Positions 1 through 10,771 of a DNA stretch of 64,000 nucleotides are shown in pieces. The DNA is from Arbacia lixula. Lineage: Eukaryota > Echinodermata > Echinoidea > Arbacioida > Arbaciidae. Made by a program: the position numbers and the translations under genes. How positions within the stretch are numbered: position 1 is the first letter of the stretch; the number at the start of each line of letters is the position of its first letter. The DNA lies in assembly GCA_963669155.1 (NCBI GenBank), contig OZ022579.1, positions 19,749,398 through 19,813,397 on the forward strand. Direction: 5' to 3'. The notes beneath the pieces are model-generated. The model searched no databases and had not been told where the DNA came from. It saw only the letters and a program-made list of their open reading frames with translations.

Positions 1-993
1 CATTCCCTTTAAACTTTCACTTACATGTTTCTTTCATGTTTTTGCTATTACCAAAACCAATTTAACTTCAGGGTTGACTTTCACTTTAAAGGGTTCTTTT
101 TTGGTAAAAGTTAAACTGAGGGCCTCAACAACATGAACAAGAAAAAGTTTTAAACCATAGTAGTTTGCATTTATTTGAGAATTGGTCTGCATATTTGTGT
201 GAATACATGTACCACTTTGTGTGAGAAGAAACAAAATGTCTGAACATAGTGCTGATTACTGAAATACGGGTCAAATAAAATTAGTTATGACAACAAACAA
301 CAAGTACATGTATCAGATTCGCATTGCTTGATTTTATATTGATTTAACGTTCATTCATATATCATTTGATTGCAGTTCCGATGCCTTTCAAAATAGCTTG
401 TACTCTCCAACTGGTTCCTTCTTACTGAAACGTCTCCGCATACAATGGTGATTCAGTGTGCTCTTAATCAGACAAAAAGGAAATCAAATTTCTAATGACT
501 GAAGACTGTTACAGAGGCTCCATTAATCATGTAAGGACAATAAATGCTCACATATTTTTGATCAATTATGATCAAGTCAACTTGTGCCTGGCAAGATTAG
601 ACGTCTCCATTTGAAAGCCAGTACAGTACATGCCTTCTGTTATTAAAGTGTCTTTCAGTGTGTAGCACAAGAATTAACATACTGTTTGAAATGCAGAGAA
701 TTAGTGGCAGATATATTGCCCCTCAAATGATTCTTGTAACTATGTCATCAAATTTGAAAACAAATCTCTAAAAATAATATTAAGATTTTCTTTAAAAAAT
801 AGCTCTTGATATTTTATCAGTAACGGTGGTGTGTTATTTGTGAAATGCTGGTTCGTCAGTCCCTACCATTTCATGACATCTCCGTATGGAAAATATTTCT
901 CGTCAAAAGTTTCTTGCAACTAGCTCGTCAATGGTAAATCATTGTAAATGTGAACAAATTTTGCATTGAATTTTTCTTAATAGGAGCAATGTG
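1..993. other. Downstream flank and probable 3' UTR of gene B
   Basis: AT-rich, no convincing coding frame on either strand. On the minus strand a canonical AATAAA hexamer (TTTATT on plus) lies around 170, about 820 bp after the gene B stop; whether it is used is unknown. I see no repeat family or RNA gene. Confidence 0.5.
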
Positions 994-2418
994 TTATTTT
1001 TCGAGTTCTGACTCATCAGTCTTGTACTGCCATTTCATGAATCCTCCATTGGGAATCTTATTGATGGTGAGGCTGGTCACAGTGAGAAAGGTTTTAGATG
1101 TTGTCACTTGCTCCTTCCTGATGACAAACTCCTCAGTACTGGCGTAGCATCCATGCCTGAAGTCTGCCACAGTGTCTGCAAACCCCGCCGTGATCACGGG
1201 CGATTCGGTGCGGGTGTTTTCAGCGACAGGCTCGGCGGGCGCGAACCTAAGCTTTCGCACCTCGCTGTGTTTGGTGATGATAGGCAGTGGGCTGGGCGTT
1301 AATGCGAGCTGCTGGAGACAGCGTTGGCAACCGGTGTGTTCAACAGTGTGCAAGGGGCAGGATGCTGCAGATCCGGGGAGCAGCGACTGAGAACTTGAGG
1401 GTTGGTCGGAAAGGAACTTCTCCAGGACGTAATCCTTATCCGTCTCCTGCCTCTTGAGCTTGTTTAAGATGTCTTTGGGGGTTGGCTCTTTCTTCTTTCC
1501 ACGTCGGCCTCGCACCTTGCGTATCTTCTCCAGACTCCAGTTTCGAACCAGCTTTTTGGTATCGAATGTGGCGCTCTTTACTGGTTTAGGAGTGAATGGG
1601 CCTGGTGTGACGCGCTGCACGACTGCGATGTATTCAAGGTTTGGTGAGAAGGTGAGTTGTTTGGAGTCTGGGCGGTTCGTGGATGGGCTGTCATGGTCTG
1701 GGCGGGGCTTGTTGCAATGGTCCTTGCGGTGGAGAGTGGTGGGGCTGGCCATACAGCTATGCAGGGGGGACGGGCTGTCTCCATGGCGTCCTCCCAGCAA
1801 CGGGCACGCATCCTTCTTGGGTGAGGGTGAGATGGATGGGAGACGGTTGCTGGGCGACCGTGTCCCCAGCGACGACCGTACTGCCTGCAGAGAGGATTTG
1901 TACCCTGACGCTTTGGCTCCTTCCCGGGTGAAGTACACCTCGCTGCATGGGCGGTACTGGTCATCATCGCCACGGTGACACTGCAGGGGTTTTCCCTGGA
2001 TGGCCATGCCATGATCCCCATTCTGCTTCAGTCCCAGGGTGAACCGATTCCGCAGCACTAGTGGTAGGCTGTAGTAGCTAGCGGGGTACTGGGGTGTGTC
2101 CCCCCGCCGGCTGGCTGCCAGGGACTGCGCCTTCCGCTGCTTCAGGATAGCCTGTGTCGGCGAGGTGGACGGTGTCGGGGAGTTTGGTGGGTTAACGGGA
2201 GTGGCGCGGGTCAGCTGAGCGATGGACGCTGGGCTGCGACAGTAGTGTGTAGACCAGCCCAAGTCAAGCATGACGTCGGATGAGCCAGATGAGCCATTAT
2301 GGTCAGCCAGAGTCTCAATGCTGACACGAGACCCGCTGCTTCGGTAAATAGCGTCACTCAACAACCTCAGGCTAGGAGCGTAGTATGTGAAGGTGATCTT
2401 GACAGTTTCAGTCTCTCC
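994..2418 (-). CDS. Gene B terminal coding exon 3
   Basis: Acceptor gccttctcctccgttag, phase 0, 474 codons then TAA. Begins GETETVKITFTYYAPSLRLL then SDAIYRSSGSRVSIETLAD. A Ser/Pro-rich, probably disordered region follows (about residues 225-440). Then come EYIAVVQRVTPGPFTPKP, a basic helix KKLVRNWSLEKIRKVRGRRG, EPTPKDILNKLKRQETDKDY, and a CPLHTVEHTGCQRC cluster (residues 539-552) that could bind zinc. It ends ...MKWQYKTDESELEK. Total product with exons 1-2 is 659 residues. Function unknown; the basic segment suggests nucleic-acid binding or nuclear import, which is inference. Confidence 0.8.
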   Translation of the reverse strand, partial: GETETVKITFTYYAPSLRLLSDAIYRSSGSRVSIETLADHNGSSGSSDVMLDLGWSTHYCRSPASIAQLTRATPVNPPNSPTPSTSPTQAILKQRKAQSLAASRRGDTPQYPASYYSLPLVLRNRFTLGLKQNGDHGMAIQGKPLQCHRGDDDQYRPCSEVYFTREGAKASGYKSSLQAVRSSLGTRSPSNRLPSISPSPKKDACPLLGGRHGDSPSPLHSCMASPTTLHRKDHCNKPRPDHDSPSTNRPDSKQLTFSPNLEYIAVVQRVTPGPFTPKPVKSATFDTKKLVRNWSLEKIRKVRGRRGKKKEPTPKDILNKLKRQETDKDYVLEKFLSDQPSSSQSLLPGSAASCPLHTVEHTGCQRCLQQLALTPSPLPIITKHSEVRKLRFAPAEPVAENTRTESPVITAGFADTVADFRHGCYASTEEFVIRKEQVTTSKTFLTVTSLTINKIPNGGFMKWQYKTDESELEK

Positions 2419-2942
2419 CTAACGGAGGAGAAGGCGGGGATGGAGAAGGAGGGGGTGGAGAAGAAAGAGAAGGAACAAAATACATGAGGACAATGTGGAT
2501 GTGGGTGCAACAAAGATAGGTGGTGGAGAAGAAAAAGAAAAGGATTAAAGAGGGATTTAACAGAAGAAAGGAGATAGTAACACAATACACACAAATTCCA
2601 CATAGCAACTGCTTATCTGGCACTCAAAATGTTGAACAGTAAACACTACTTCATCAGTGGTAATTATTTGTATTAATAATAGACATAAAATACATTCTCT
2701 GGGCAAATTCTAGCAATTTTGAAGGAAGTTACCTTTTAATTCCCAGTTGCTACCCCGTAGCTTTAAAACCCTTTATAAAACTGATAATGAAGCCTACACC
2801 GGACTGAAAATTCAGATTATGGTTCAACCTCAACAGGAACATGGGTGCATGAAATGTGCAGTAAGATAATGGACTTTTCCTGGCTAGGAATTAGAGGGGT
2901 AATACATGTACTCTTCACACACCAAATATTCCACTCTGATAC
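2419..2942 (-). other. Intron 2 of gene B
   Basis: Pyrimidine-rich on the minus strand next to the acceptor (a long polypyrimidine tract at 2420-2560). No other feature seen. Confidence 0.6.
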
Positions 2943-3124
2943 CTTGTGCTCTTTTCCGCTTTTGGGATTACTTTGGTAGACATCAGTGACGTAAGACAAA
3001 AGTTTTCCCTTTTGCACCAGGGAGTAGTAGGCATAGAGCAGGCTTTCAAGAAGAGCGCCCTCTGTGACGCGGATCGAGCTGAACTTCTGCCATGCAACGG
3101 AGTGGACAAAACCCCAGAAGTTAT
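2943..3124 (-). CDS. Gene B coding exon 2
   Basis: Acceptor ctgccctttcatag, donor CAAG|GTATCAGAG; phase 1 in (G+AT gives Asp), phase 0 out; residues 125-185. Reads (D)NFWGFVHSVAWQKFSSIRV, TEGALLESLLYAYYSLVQKG, KLLSYVTDVYQSNPKSGKEH. Strongly amphipathic and rich in aromatics, so a folded helical domain is likely. The phase match with the exon at 6.0 kb supports joining them. Confidence 0.75.
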
Positions 3125-3179
3125 CTATGAAAGGGCAGAGGGGATTATCGTGGAGGATGAGAGAACGAGAGAGTAAGAA

Positions 3180-3265
3180 AGAGTCAGTGAGAGGGAAAGA
3201 GAAGGGGTGAAAAAGACAGAGAGAAGGGGAAGAAGGAAAGAGACAGAGGGGGTGAGAGAGAAAGC

Positions 3266-3298
<33 letters not shown>

Positions 3299-3383
3299 GT
3301 ATGTAAGTTTGTGATTGTGTGTGTCTGCATGACTTGTGTTTGTGTAATTGTGTGTGTACGTATGTGTGTGTGTGTGTGTTTGT

Positions 3384-3421
<38 letters not shown>

Positions 3422-3450
3422 GTGTGTGTGTGTGTGTGTGTGTGTGTCAT
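3180..3450. repeat. (GA)n followed by (TG)n microsatellite
   Basis: Purine-rich GAGA tract (3200-3297, purest 3268-3296) followed by interrupted TG/GT repeats to about 3447. Frames reading THTHTH or CVCVCV here are artefacts. Confidence 0.95.
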
Positions 3451-3915
3451 GTATTAGTGTAGGTGCCTATTGTTGCATAGGCAACAATGAGCTAACAATT
3501 CATAATTTTTCATTACAGTCTAAAATTCCCACATTGTGAATAATGGACTAAGGACATCAAGTGCTCGATTAAACAAAGTGTATGAGGGCAGGTGACACCC
3601 CTTCGTGCTCATGGAAAATGTCGCCTTAAGAAACATTGCAATGTACGCGGTGAGCATAAGTAACCACAACATCAGTCTACATAATTTTTGGTTCGGCAAT
3701 CCCAACGTATAAGTTTGTTTTGTCCAATATTTCTATTCAATATTTGATCGATGACGTAACAATGGGGAAAAACAATCGTGACGTCATAATGCCCTTGTCG
3801 AGCACCTGTTTTTGTCTTCATGTGGAGTGTACTCGTCTTATGCGAGAGTATTACCAGGGGTTGCTCCCCGAAGCCTTCGAATAGTGAAGAAAATGGTGAT
3901 GTTTGACACACGAAT

Positions 3916-4405
3916 TGAACTTTTTAAAGAGAAAATCCACCATGAAGTTTAAGTTGGTTTTAATAAAAGCAGAAACATTAAACATGTTAGTGAAGGTTTG
4001 ATGAAAATCCGTGAAAGTATGAGAAAATTACGATTTTTTTTTAAATATTGATTTTGTGGCTTCACACGCGAATTGCTCTCCCAATTATGTTTTGGACCAT
4101 TTTTTCTTCTCAAAAGACAATTTTACCTGTGCATTCGAATACATAATTAGCTACAAGATTTTACACATATGCGTCTTGGAAAAGATTTATTCCTCCATCC
4201 AAAACAGAAAAACATAAATTTATAGAATCATACAGCACACGACATAATTATGAGAGAGCACCTCGCACGTAATGCAACAACATCAACATTGCAAAAGATT
4301 TGTTTATTCTTTGACGGATGTTGGCCAAACCTTCATTGATGTATTTCTGCTTTCATTTGAACCAACATGACTTTCACTTGAAGAACTCTTCTCGCGCCAT
4401 TGTTG
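3916..4405. mobile_element. Foldback-type element with ~90-bp imperfect terminal inverted repeats
   Basis: The left arm (about 3916-4025: gaaaatccaccatgaag, agttggttttaataaaagcag, gtgaaggtttgatg) is matched in reverse by the right arm (about 4305-4400: ttctttgacggatg, aaaccttcattgatg, ctgctttcatttgaacc). Related diverged sequences occur at about 34509-34625 and, inverted, at 41820-41925. No protein encoded; non-autonomous MITE-like by structure. Confidence 0.6.
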
Positions 4406-5080
4406 AGTTTACATAGAGCAGCCATGTGCCTGGCACACACAAGGTTAAAGCCATTTTCAATACAAACGCATAGTTATTACGTTTTGATGCTGATAATGAT
4501 TTCTAATATGTAGTGTGAGGGGAAGCATAACAAAAATATTCTTCTGAATGACACTAAACCATACAATAATTGTGGGGAAATGATAATCGTAGGCTAAGCG
4601 CTGTTTCCATTCATTCGTTGTCGAGTTGGGGAGTCTTTCACATACGACTTACCATTAATGGTCGTAGTCGTTGCTACTTGGACAAACCTCGGACGGGTTT
4701 GGGGGTTACCGTTGGTGACATGTTGTTGAAGAACGTGATATAGGTACATTAATAAGCAACCTTTTCAGAGGCTTAGGACTGGGTCCTGTTTTTTTTTTAT
4801 ACTGTAGTCAAATTGTGCTCTTGGGAACTAGCCATGCAGGTATTTCATGAGATTTAATAACCTTCGCAATATTATTATTGCCGGTTTTGTGCAATACTCT
4901 GTTTGTTATAGGGATCTCGGGAGGTTCTCCTCCTTCTGTATTTTCTGTAATTATGTACATTTTTGTTGTTCAATGCACTGTCGTATATTTTGTGTCAATT
5001 TACGTCATTCTTTTGTATCTTCTTGCCAGTGGAGGCCACTTTTCTGTATTTTGTATAGACATTAAAGGAATCTTGAATCT

Positions 5081-5212
5081 TAATGGTAACTGCCACCAAT
5101 GGTAACTACCATGGTAACATAACTCGACAGCCAATCAAATTCAAGGTTACCACAGAAATTGTCAGTGGTAGCAAAGTTACCGTCGATGGTAAGTTGTATA
5201 CAACAGGGCCCT
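5081..5212. mobile_element. MITE-like palindrome, family 1 (atggtaac)
   Basis: Contains tandem and inverted 'atggtaac' motifs (gtaactgccaccaatgg, aactaccatggtaac) and a right end gatggtaagttgtatacaac followed by agggccc. Same family as 24700-24853, 29388-29544 and 34976-35095. Confidence 0.7.
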
Positions 5213-6031
5213 GGTCATGCTGGTGGGATATTGTGTATTTTGAGCATGGAATGAAGATCTGTGAATCAATGTTTTTAAACGTTATTATGAAATCGAGCTA
5301 GGGAAAAACTTAGCTGTTATCCTTTCCAAACTATACTTCGTGCTTTTAATTGCCGAAGAGGGTCGGGGGGTACAGGAAAGTATACCCTGGCACACTGGAA
5401 CACTTTTCTTTAAACAGTATTTGTATTCCCAACGGATTTGTACAAAAATACTGCAAACGATGTTTGTGTTTTACAAAACAGAGGTGTGATACATGATTAG
5501 CTGTTATTTCATTTTGTTTTTAATCTATATTTCATACTTTTTATGTATTGATTGTAAAGATTAATGATATACTTATTTATCATGTAATTTTGGGACGCAG
5601 GGCACCAGAGCTCATTCTAGAGAAAACACATGCAATACTCAATAATGATAACATTGAGGTTTCTTTTTTTCTGTAAGTATCACACAAAGTTATTGAATTG
5701 TCGATACTCAGAACTAGGTGGCAATTTTACAACTATTTTACAACCAAGAACATGTTTCAGATCCTTCTTTGATATGTATATTTCTGGAAAGCAAATCTTA
5801 TCACTCGTATGTGATGGTGTTTTCATTTATAACTAACTGTTAAATAGTAGGATCTGGGAATATGGCTATATGGTACGTTTATTTCAATGTAATATTTATG
5901 TATTCATATCATTTTGACAACTCATGTATTGTTTTGATAATGTTTTGATAAGACAATAACAAAATACATGAATTCTAGTTTAAAGATCGTGACAAGAATT
6001 ATTTCGGTGCCGAGACAAATAAGAAGCTGAC

Positions 6032-6404
6032 CTTCATTGAGAGTCTTGCTATATTGAAGCACATCCTGATCGAACCTCTCCCCCCAAATGAGCGAAGCGG
6101 GGGCGACCACGCCCTCGAAGTTATCATTCCTCAACCGCTTCACGTCATCGATCAGCTTCCCGGATTGATAGAGGTGTCGGTTCACGGAGAACATTACTCG
6201 CTTGGGGCGACATTGCATGTACACGCGAGCTTTCTTGTACAGCACGTTATTGACGAGATCATGGGTAGCGCCGTCAGCTCGCACCCCGGCAGACTCGGTG
6301 ACCTGCCCCTTCAGTCCACCGCCCAAGGCTTGCTTCTGCAAGCCGAGACCATTGGTCAGGCTGCGCGTGCGGTGCAAAGGTGGCGTTTGCACAAGGGAGG
6401 TCAT
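6032..6404 (-). CDS. Gene B coding exon 1 (unrecognised protein)
   Basis: Starts MTSLVQTPPLHRTRSLTNGL in good context (aaaATG) and ends ...FDQDVLQYSKTLNE plus one base, donor GAAG|GTCAGCTTC. 124 codons. After a Gly-rich stretch it reads VLYKKARVYMQCRPKRVMFS then VNRHLYQSGKLIDDVKRLRN, which looks like a conserved, folded alpha/beta segment. The exon is GC-rich against AT-rich flanks. The frame is open upstream of the ATG, so an upstream exon joined at an AG (e.g. atattacag near 6452) cannot be excluded. I do not recognise the family. Confidence 0.75.
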
Positions 6405-6660
6405 TTTTAGCTTCTTTTCGTGGCCTAATCCTCCTATTTTACATGTCCTTCTGTAATATATCCATTGTGCAGCCGGATTAACAGACTTTGCTTGTGTTGT
6501 ATTGTGTTCATAAATTTGTTCTGCTCATCGTTGATGTACATACTTAGTGTATCCAAGGTACCAAAGCGCTACGGGTGTGCATGCGCGCAGGTACTGATGT
6601 CATAATGGCATACGCGCATGATAAAACAAAGGCACAGAAAAGTGAACAAGAATAATGAGG

Positions 6661-6785
<125 letters not shown>

Positions 6786-8009
6786 AAGACACAGAGACAG
6801 AGAGGGATATGTGTGTGATACTTTGACATCTACTAAAGATAGCATTTCGAAACTGTTTTCTTTTCTTTTCTTTTTCTTAAAGAAAACATATGTGTGTATA
6901 TATATATATTTATATATATAAATTGTATTGTACAAGTTACTATGTATTTCTCATACCTCGAAAGGGGTCGCCAGAAATAATAAATAAACTTCAAACTTCA
7001 AACTTCATCAGAATATAGTTTGCCTTCATTCGGGGTTTTTTTTCTCCCCCAATGTAATTAGATGGATTGAAAATGTTCAAACGCTATAAAGAATGCAGGA
7101 ACATACTTGGATGTGTGAATTCAGCCCTAGTTGAAATTGTGATTTGGCATGGTTACTGATACACCCAACCTCTCTTTAAACTCCTTTCATCTTTGCATAT
7201 CTTCACTTCTTGGTAGTTAATAACCATCTTCACACAGGTATTCACATACTCATACACAGACAGATACACACAAACACATACATATATACAAAGTAAACAC
7301 CCTCACACAAACAAAGACATGCACACTCCCATACGTAGACATACATACAAATACAAACATTTGTACAGACATATTCTCACTGTCAACTGCACACAGCATC
7401 TAACAAATCAACTCTTGATGCAAACTTATTTTTATAAGTGATTTATTCCAATGTGATATTATAAATAGTAAATCTTCATTCCTATATACAACATATCATG
7501 TACACTTGATTAGCATAATATTTACAGTCAGAAAAAAGTCTTGTGTGAATATATTCTACAAACTGTACAACTCCTCCATAGAGAAACGTCCTTGGCAGTC
7601 TCATATAGTTGCATTTGTCTCGTTGATGCATTCGTTATTGAATCACACATCGTGAAATGAAACATATAAAAAAAGAGTGTCTTGTCATTATTATTGTAGT
7701 TCCAATCTCTACATGTAATATAGAGAATCCCAACTATCACTTCTGGGATCTATTACACATCACACACTGAAAACAAAAGTATCACAGGAATCTATTATCA
7801 TTTGGTCTTGCAATATGATTCACAATAATGTAAACATCTCCCTGATGTATGCTAATGTTGTGCCACTTAATGTTGATTGCATTTAATGTGAGGAAACTAA
7901 AAACAGAGAAAGTATTGGTAGTACAAGCACATGAAAGTGAACCAGAGAAGGGTTTGACATATCCTGGGCTGAAATTTCCTCTAGAGTTCCTGAGCCCTCC
8001 TCTAAATCA

Positions 8010-8154
8010 GGGACCTGTCTTATAACGACTTGCGATTGATCGCAACTTGATTTTAATATGTTTGATATCAATCTTAACTCTGTACATTAGAGATAAGCTA
8101 TTAGACTTGTGTGATTGATTCAGATCAATCGCAATTCTTTGTAAGACGGGACCC
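8010..8154. mobile_element. MITE-like palindrome, family 2
   Basis: Left end gggacctgtcttataacgac then ttgcgattgatc; right end gatcaatcgcaattc then tttgtaagacgggaccc: inverted ends of about 30 bp with few mismatches. Internal part contains aactctgtacattagagata, shared with 10635-10771. Confidence 0.8.
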
Positions 8155-10303
8155 GGGTCATCAAATAAAAACTTTACCTGACTGAATAAATAATACATAA
8201 GTCCTCCAGAGAAATAAATATGTATTGCAAGAAGTACATTTGGATATAAGTGTCCAATTGCACATAAATCCAAGGTGTGCGAGTGAAAGGAAATCAAATC
8301 ATATTTGCTACAAGATGCTGGAAGCACCCTTCTTATCATTCTTGGTGTGATATATTGACAATACTATCAATTTTTCTTGAGCGCAGCCCAACTGCAGAGC
8401 ACTAAAGACCCTCTCAAGATCAATGAATGTCACTTGCATCTCCAAGAACTTGATGTATAAATGGGTGATGCGTGAGAAAGTAAAACCAAAACAATCACCA
8501 AAGTGGTGCTCAAGATATAGCGTGACATTATGGTAGTGACCTATCATCTTTTACAACATTAGCAATTGTATCATTAAAGCAAAAATGCATTGCATTTATT
8601 GAATAACATTGATATTTTATTCCTAAATATTTACTGTGAAAAAAGCAGCCTATCGTATGACTTCTTTTGGCAGCGTAAGCATCAAAGAACAAGGTATAAT
8701 AAGATAGATAATCCTGAATATTCATTGATGAAAACTTGTATAAATTACCATTTAATAAAGGATCCACAAGAGGATTTCAAACATTTTTGGATAAAAGACA
8801 ATGACAAGAATTGTTTACAGCAATAAATGTTCAGTAGTTTTCTCTTGAGCAAAAGATTGATCACATTCAATTTCTTATTTATGATCACCTTTCCCATGAT
8901 CAAAGATAATTTGGCACAAGTTGATATGTAATGTTACTCTCAAATGACTACAACAACCTTCTTTATCATAGGTGACTATTCACTAATGTAGTATTTCAAT
9001 TATTACATTCTTTCTAGGAGGGTCAAATGCTCATCTACTTAAAAAAAAAAAACTCAACAAGAATATTAGAAAAGAACTTGCTTTTCTGTTTCCTTTACTT
9101 CATCCAAAAAGCATGACTTAATTACAATTGTCATTAAACTATCCAAATCAAGTGAACATTGGGACTTGGATATATTTTCTACCTCACGTAAATGCAAATG
9201 TGTGCTGTTAAATGTATACAAAAAAGCATGACTTGTTACAATATCCTTACATACTAGATCTCGGGATTCCTGAATAAAAGGTGATATTTTACTTTCTTGC
9301 TTAGTCAACAAATAAAAGTTAGACCCATTTGAATTTGAAAAATACCCTCACAGATTGAAAATTGACATCTCACAAAAATTATACAACAAACAAAGAACAT
9401 CAAATTTTGCCAAGCTGTAAAAAGTAACGTTACTGCTCTCAGGTGAGTAATGAACATTAGTTCATTCACACCATGTTAGCCTCACTCTTACGCTAGTAAC
9501 AGTACCAAGAACAGCGCTAAGCATAGATATATGTCATGGCACTTCTAAATGTCATTTATAACAAGAGGAATCTGAACTAAAATGTTTGATTGATTCCATT
9601 TTTAATTTCAGCCTAGCAAAATGGACATGCATAATGAAAGTATGACTTTAAATGTATTGTTTTAATAAATCTAATTTCTTTGTGAATTGAAAGTTTGATC
9701 TTTGTATTCATAGTGGAGAAATTATTGCTGATTTTAAATACAACTAATTCAGGGTATTGCAATGTCACAATCTGTACTTTACAAATAACATAAGGGTATG
9801 AACAGGAAAAAAAAACTAATGTCAGACTTGAGGGCTTGGTTACATCACTGCACTATCAATGAGAGTGATTCAATACAGAGAATATCATCTCATTGTCACA
9901 ATTGTGCATGGCAGTTCTTCGCATTCAATTGACCAATCATTAATGAAATCATACATTGAAATTAACACATACCATTAGATAATTGTCTTGATTGCTAAGA
10001 CCCTTTATTCTCACACCATCAATCTCACTTCACTCTATTCCACAAGTGTCTTTCTTGCATAGCACACACACACACAAAGAAAAATCTTTTTCTCATAAAT
10101 TCTTTCTTCCTCTGTACACTATACAAATAAGGTCACTTACTAAGCTGTCCTTGATTGGTCGATTTCTAAAACCAAACAGCAGAGAAGGAGACAAAGGAAA
10201 TACATTTCCACTTGGTTCATGCACGACAAAAAAATGTACCAAGTGCCTAGTACCAAGTGAACATCTAGCAAATGTATGTGCATGAAGAATTTATGATCAT
10301 CCT

Positions 10304-10549
10304 ACATGAAACTGGGTCTATGCTAAATTAAATGCACTAGGTACAGACCCAGTTTCATTTGGAACGATACCAAATGAAAAGGTAAATTTGAATGTGCATT
10401 GAGGATTCCATATCGTGAAACCGGGCCTATAAGTACATACACAATAGGCACAGACCTAGTTTCATGTGGAATACAATACCAAGCAAAAAGATAACTTGAC
10501 ACCCTTCTTTCAGGATTTCATACCATTGTACATGAAACTGGGTCTATGG
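10304..10549. repeat. Tandem hairpins built from catgaaactgggtcta
   Basis: Two hairpins in tandem, 10304-10359 (catgaaactgggtctatg pairs with tacagacccagtttcat) and 10414-10465 (cgtgaaaccgggcctat pairs with ataggcacagacctagtttcat), then a third left arm at 10531-10549. Spacing of the left arms is about 110-117 bp. No coding potential. Confidence 0.8.
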
Positions 10550-10634
10550 TAAAGCTCTTGACCACATGTGAAGGTACATTTCCAATCGAGCTCGGCTCAA
10601 TATCACAACAAAATATCCCGTTCTGGTACACCAT

Positions 10635-10771
10635 AGCCCTGTCTTATAAAGAATTACGATTGATCGCAACCTGACCTGCAACTGAGAGCAATCGTAACTC
10701 TGTACATGAGAGATAGGAGATTGGTCTTAAGATCCAGTCAAATCAACTGCAACTCTTTAGAAAATAGGGCT
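10635..10771. mobile_element. MITE-like palindrome, family 2, second copy
   Basis: Left end agccctgtcttataaagaat then tacgattgatcgcaac; right end caactgcaactctttagaaa then atagggct. Shares the internal aactctgtacatgagagata block with the copy at 8010-8154 and is more diverged at the right end. Confidence 0.75.

Larger units (their letters stand above)
3125..6031 (-). other. Intron 1 of gene B
   Basis: Holds a GA/TG microsatellite block near 3180-3450, a foldback element around 3916-4405 and a MITE-like palindrome at 5081-5212. The part at 4790-5080 ends in an 'attaaaggaatcttgaatctt' tail typical of non-LTR retroelement or SINE 3' ends, but no reverse transcriptase is visible. No coding exon recognised. 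Confidence 0.55.

Noticed and set aside
1454-1978. Plus-strand open frame of 174 codons inside gene B's last exon
   Set aside because: It is antisense to the much longer minus-strand exon, which has a proper acceptor and phase.
4847-5105. Plus-strand frames at 4.85-5.1 kb with hydrophobic sequence
   Set aside because: AT-rich with a retroelement-type 3' tail; no start, splice or domain evidence for a gene.
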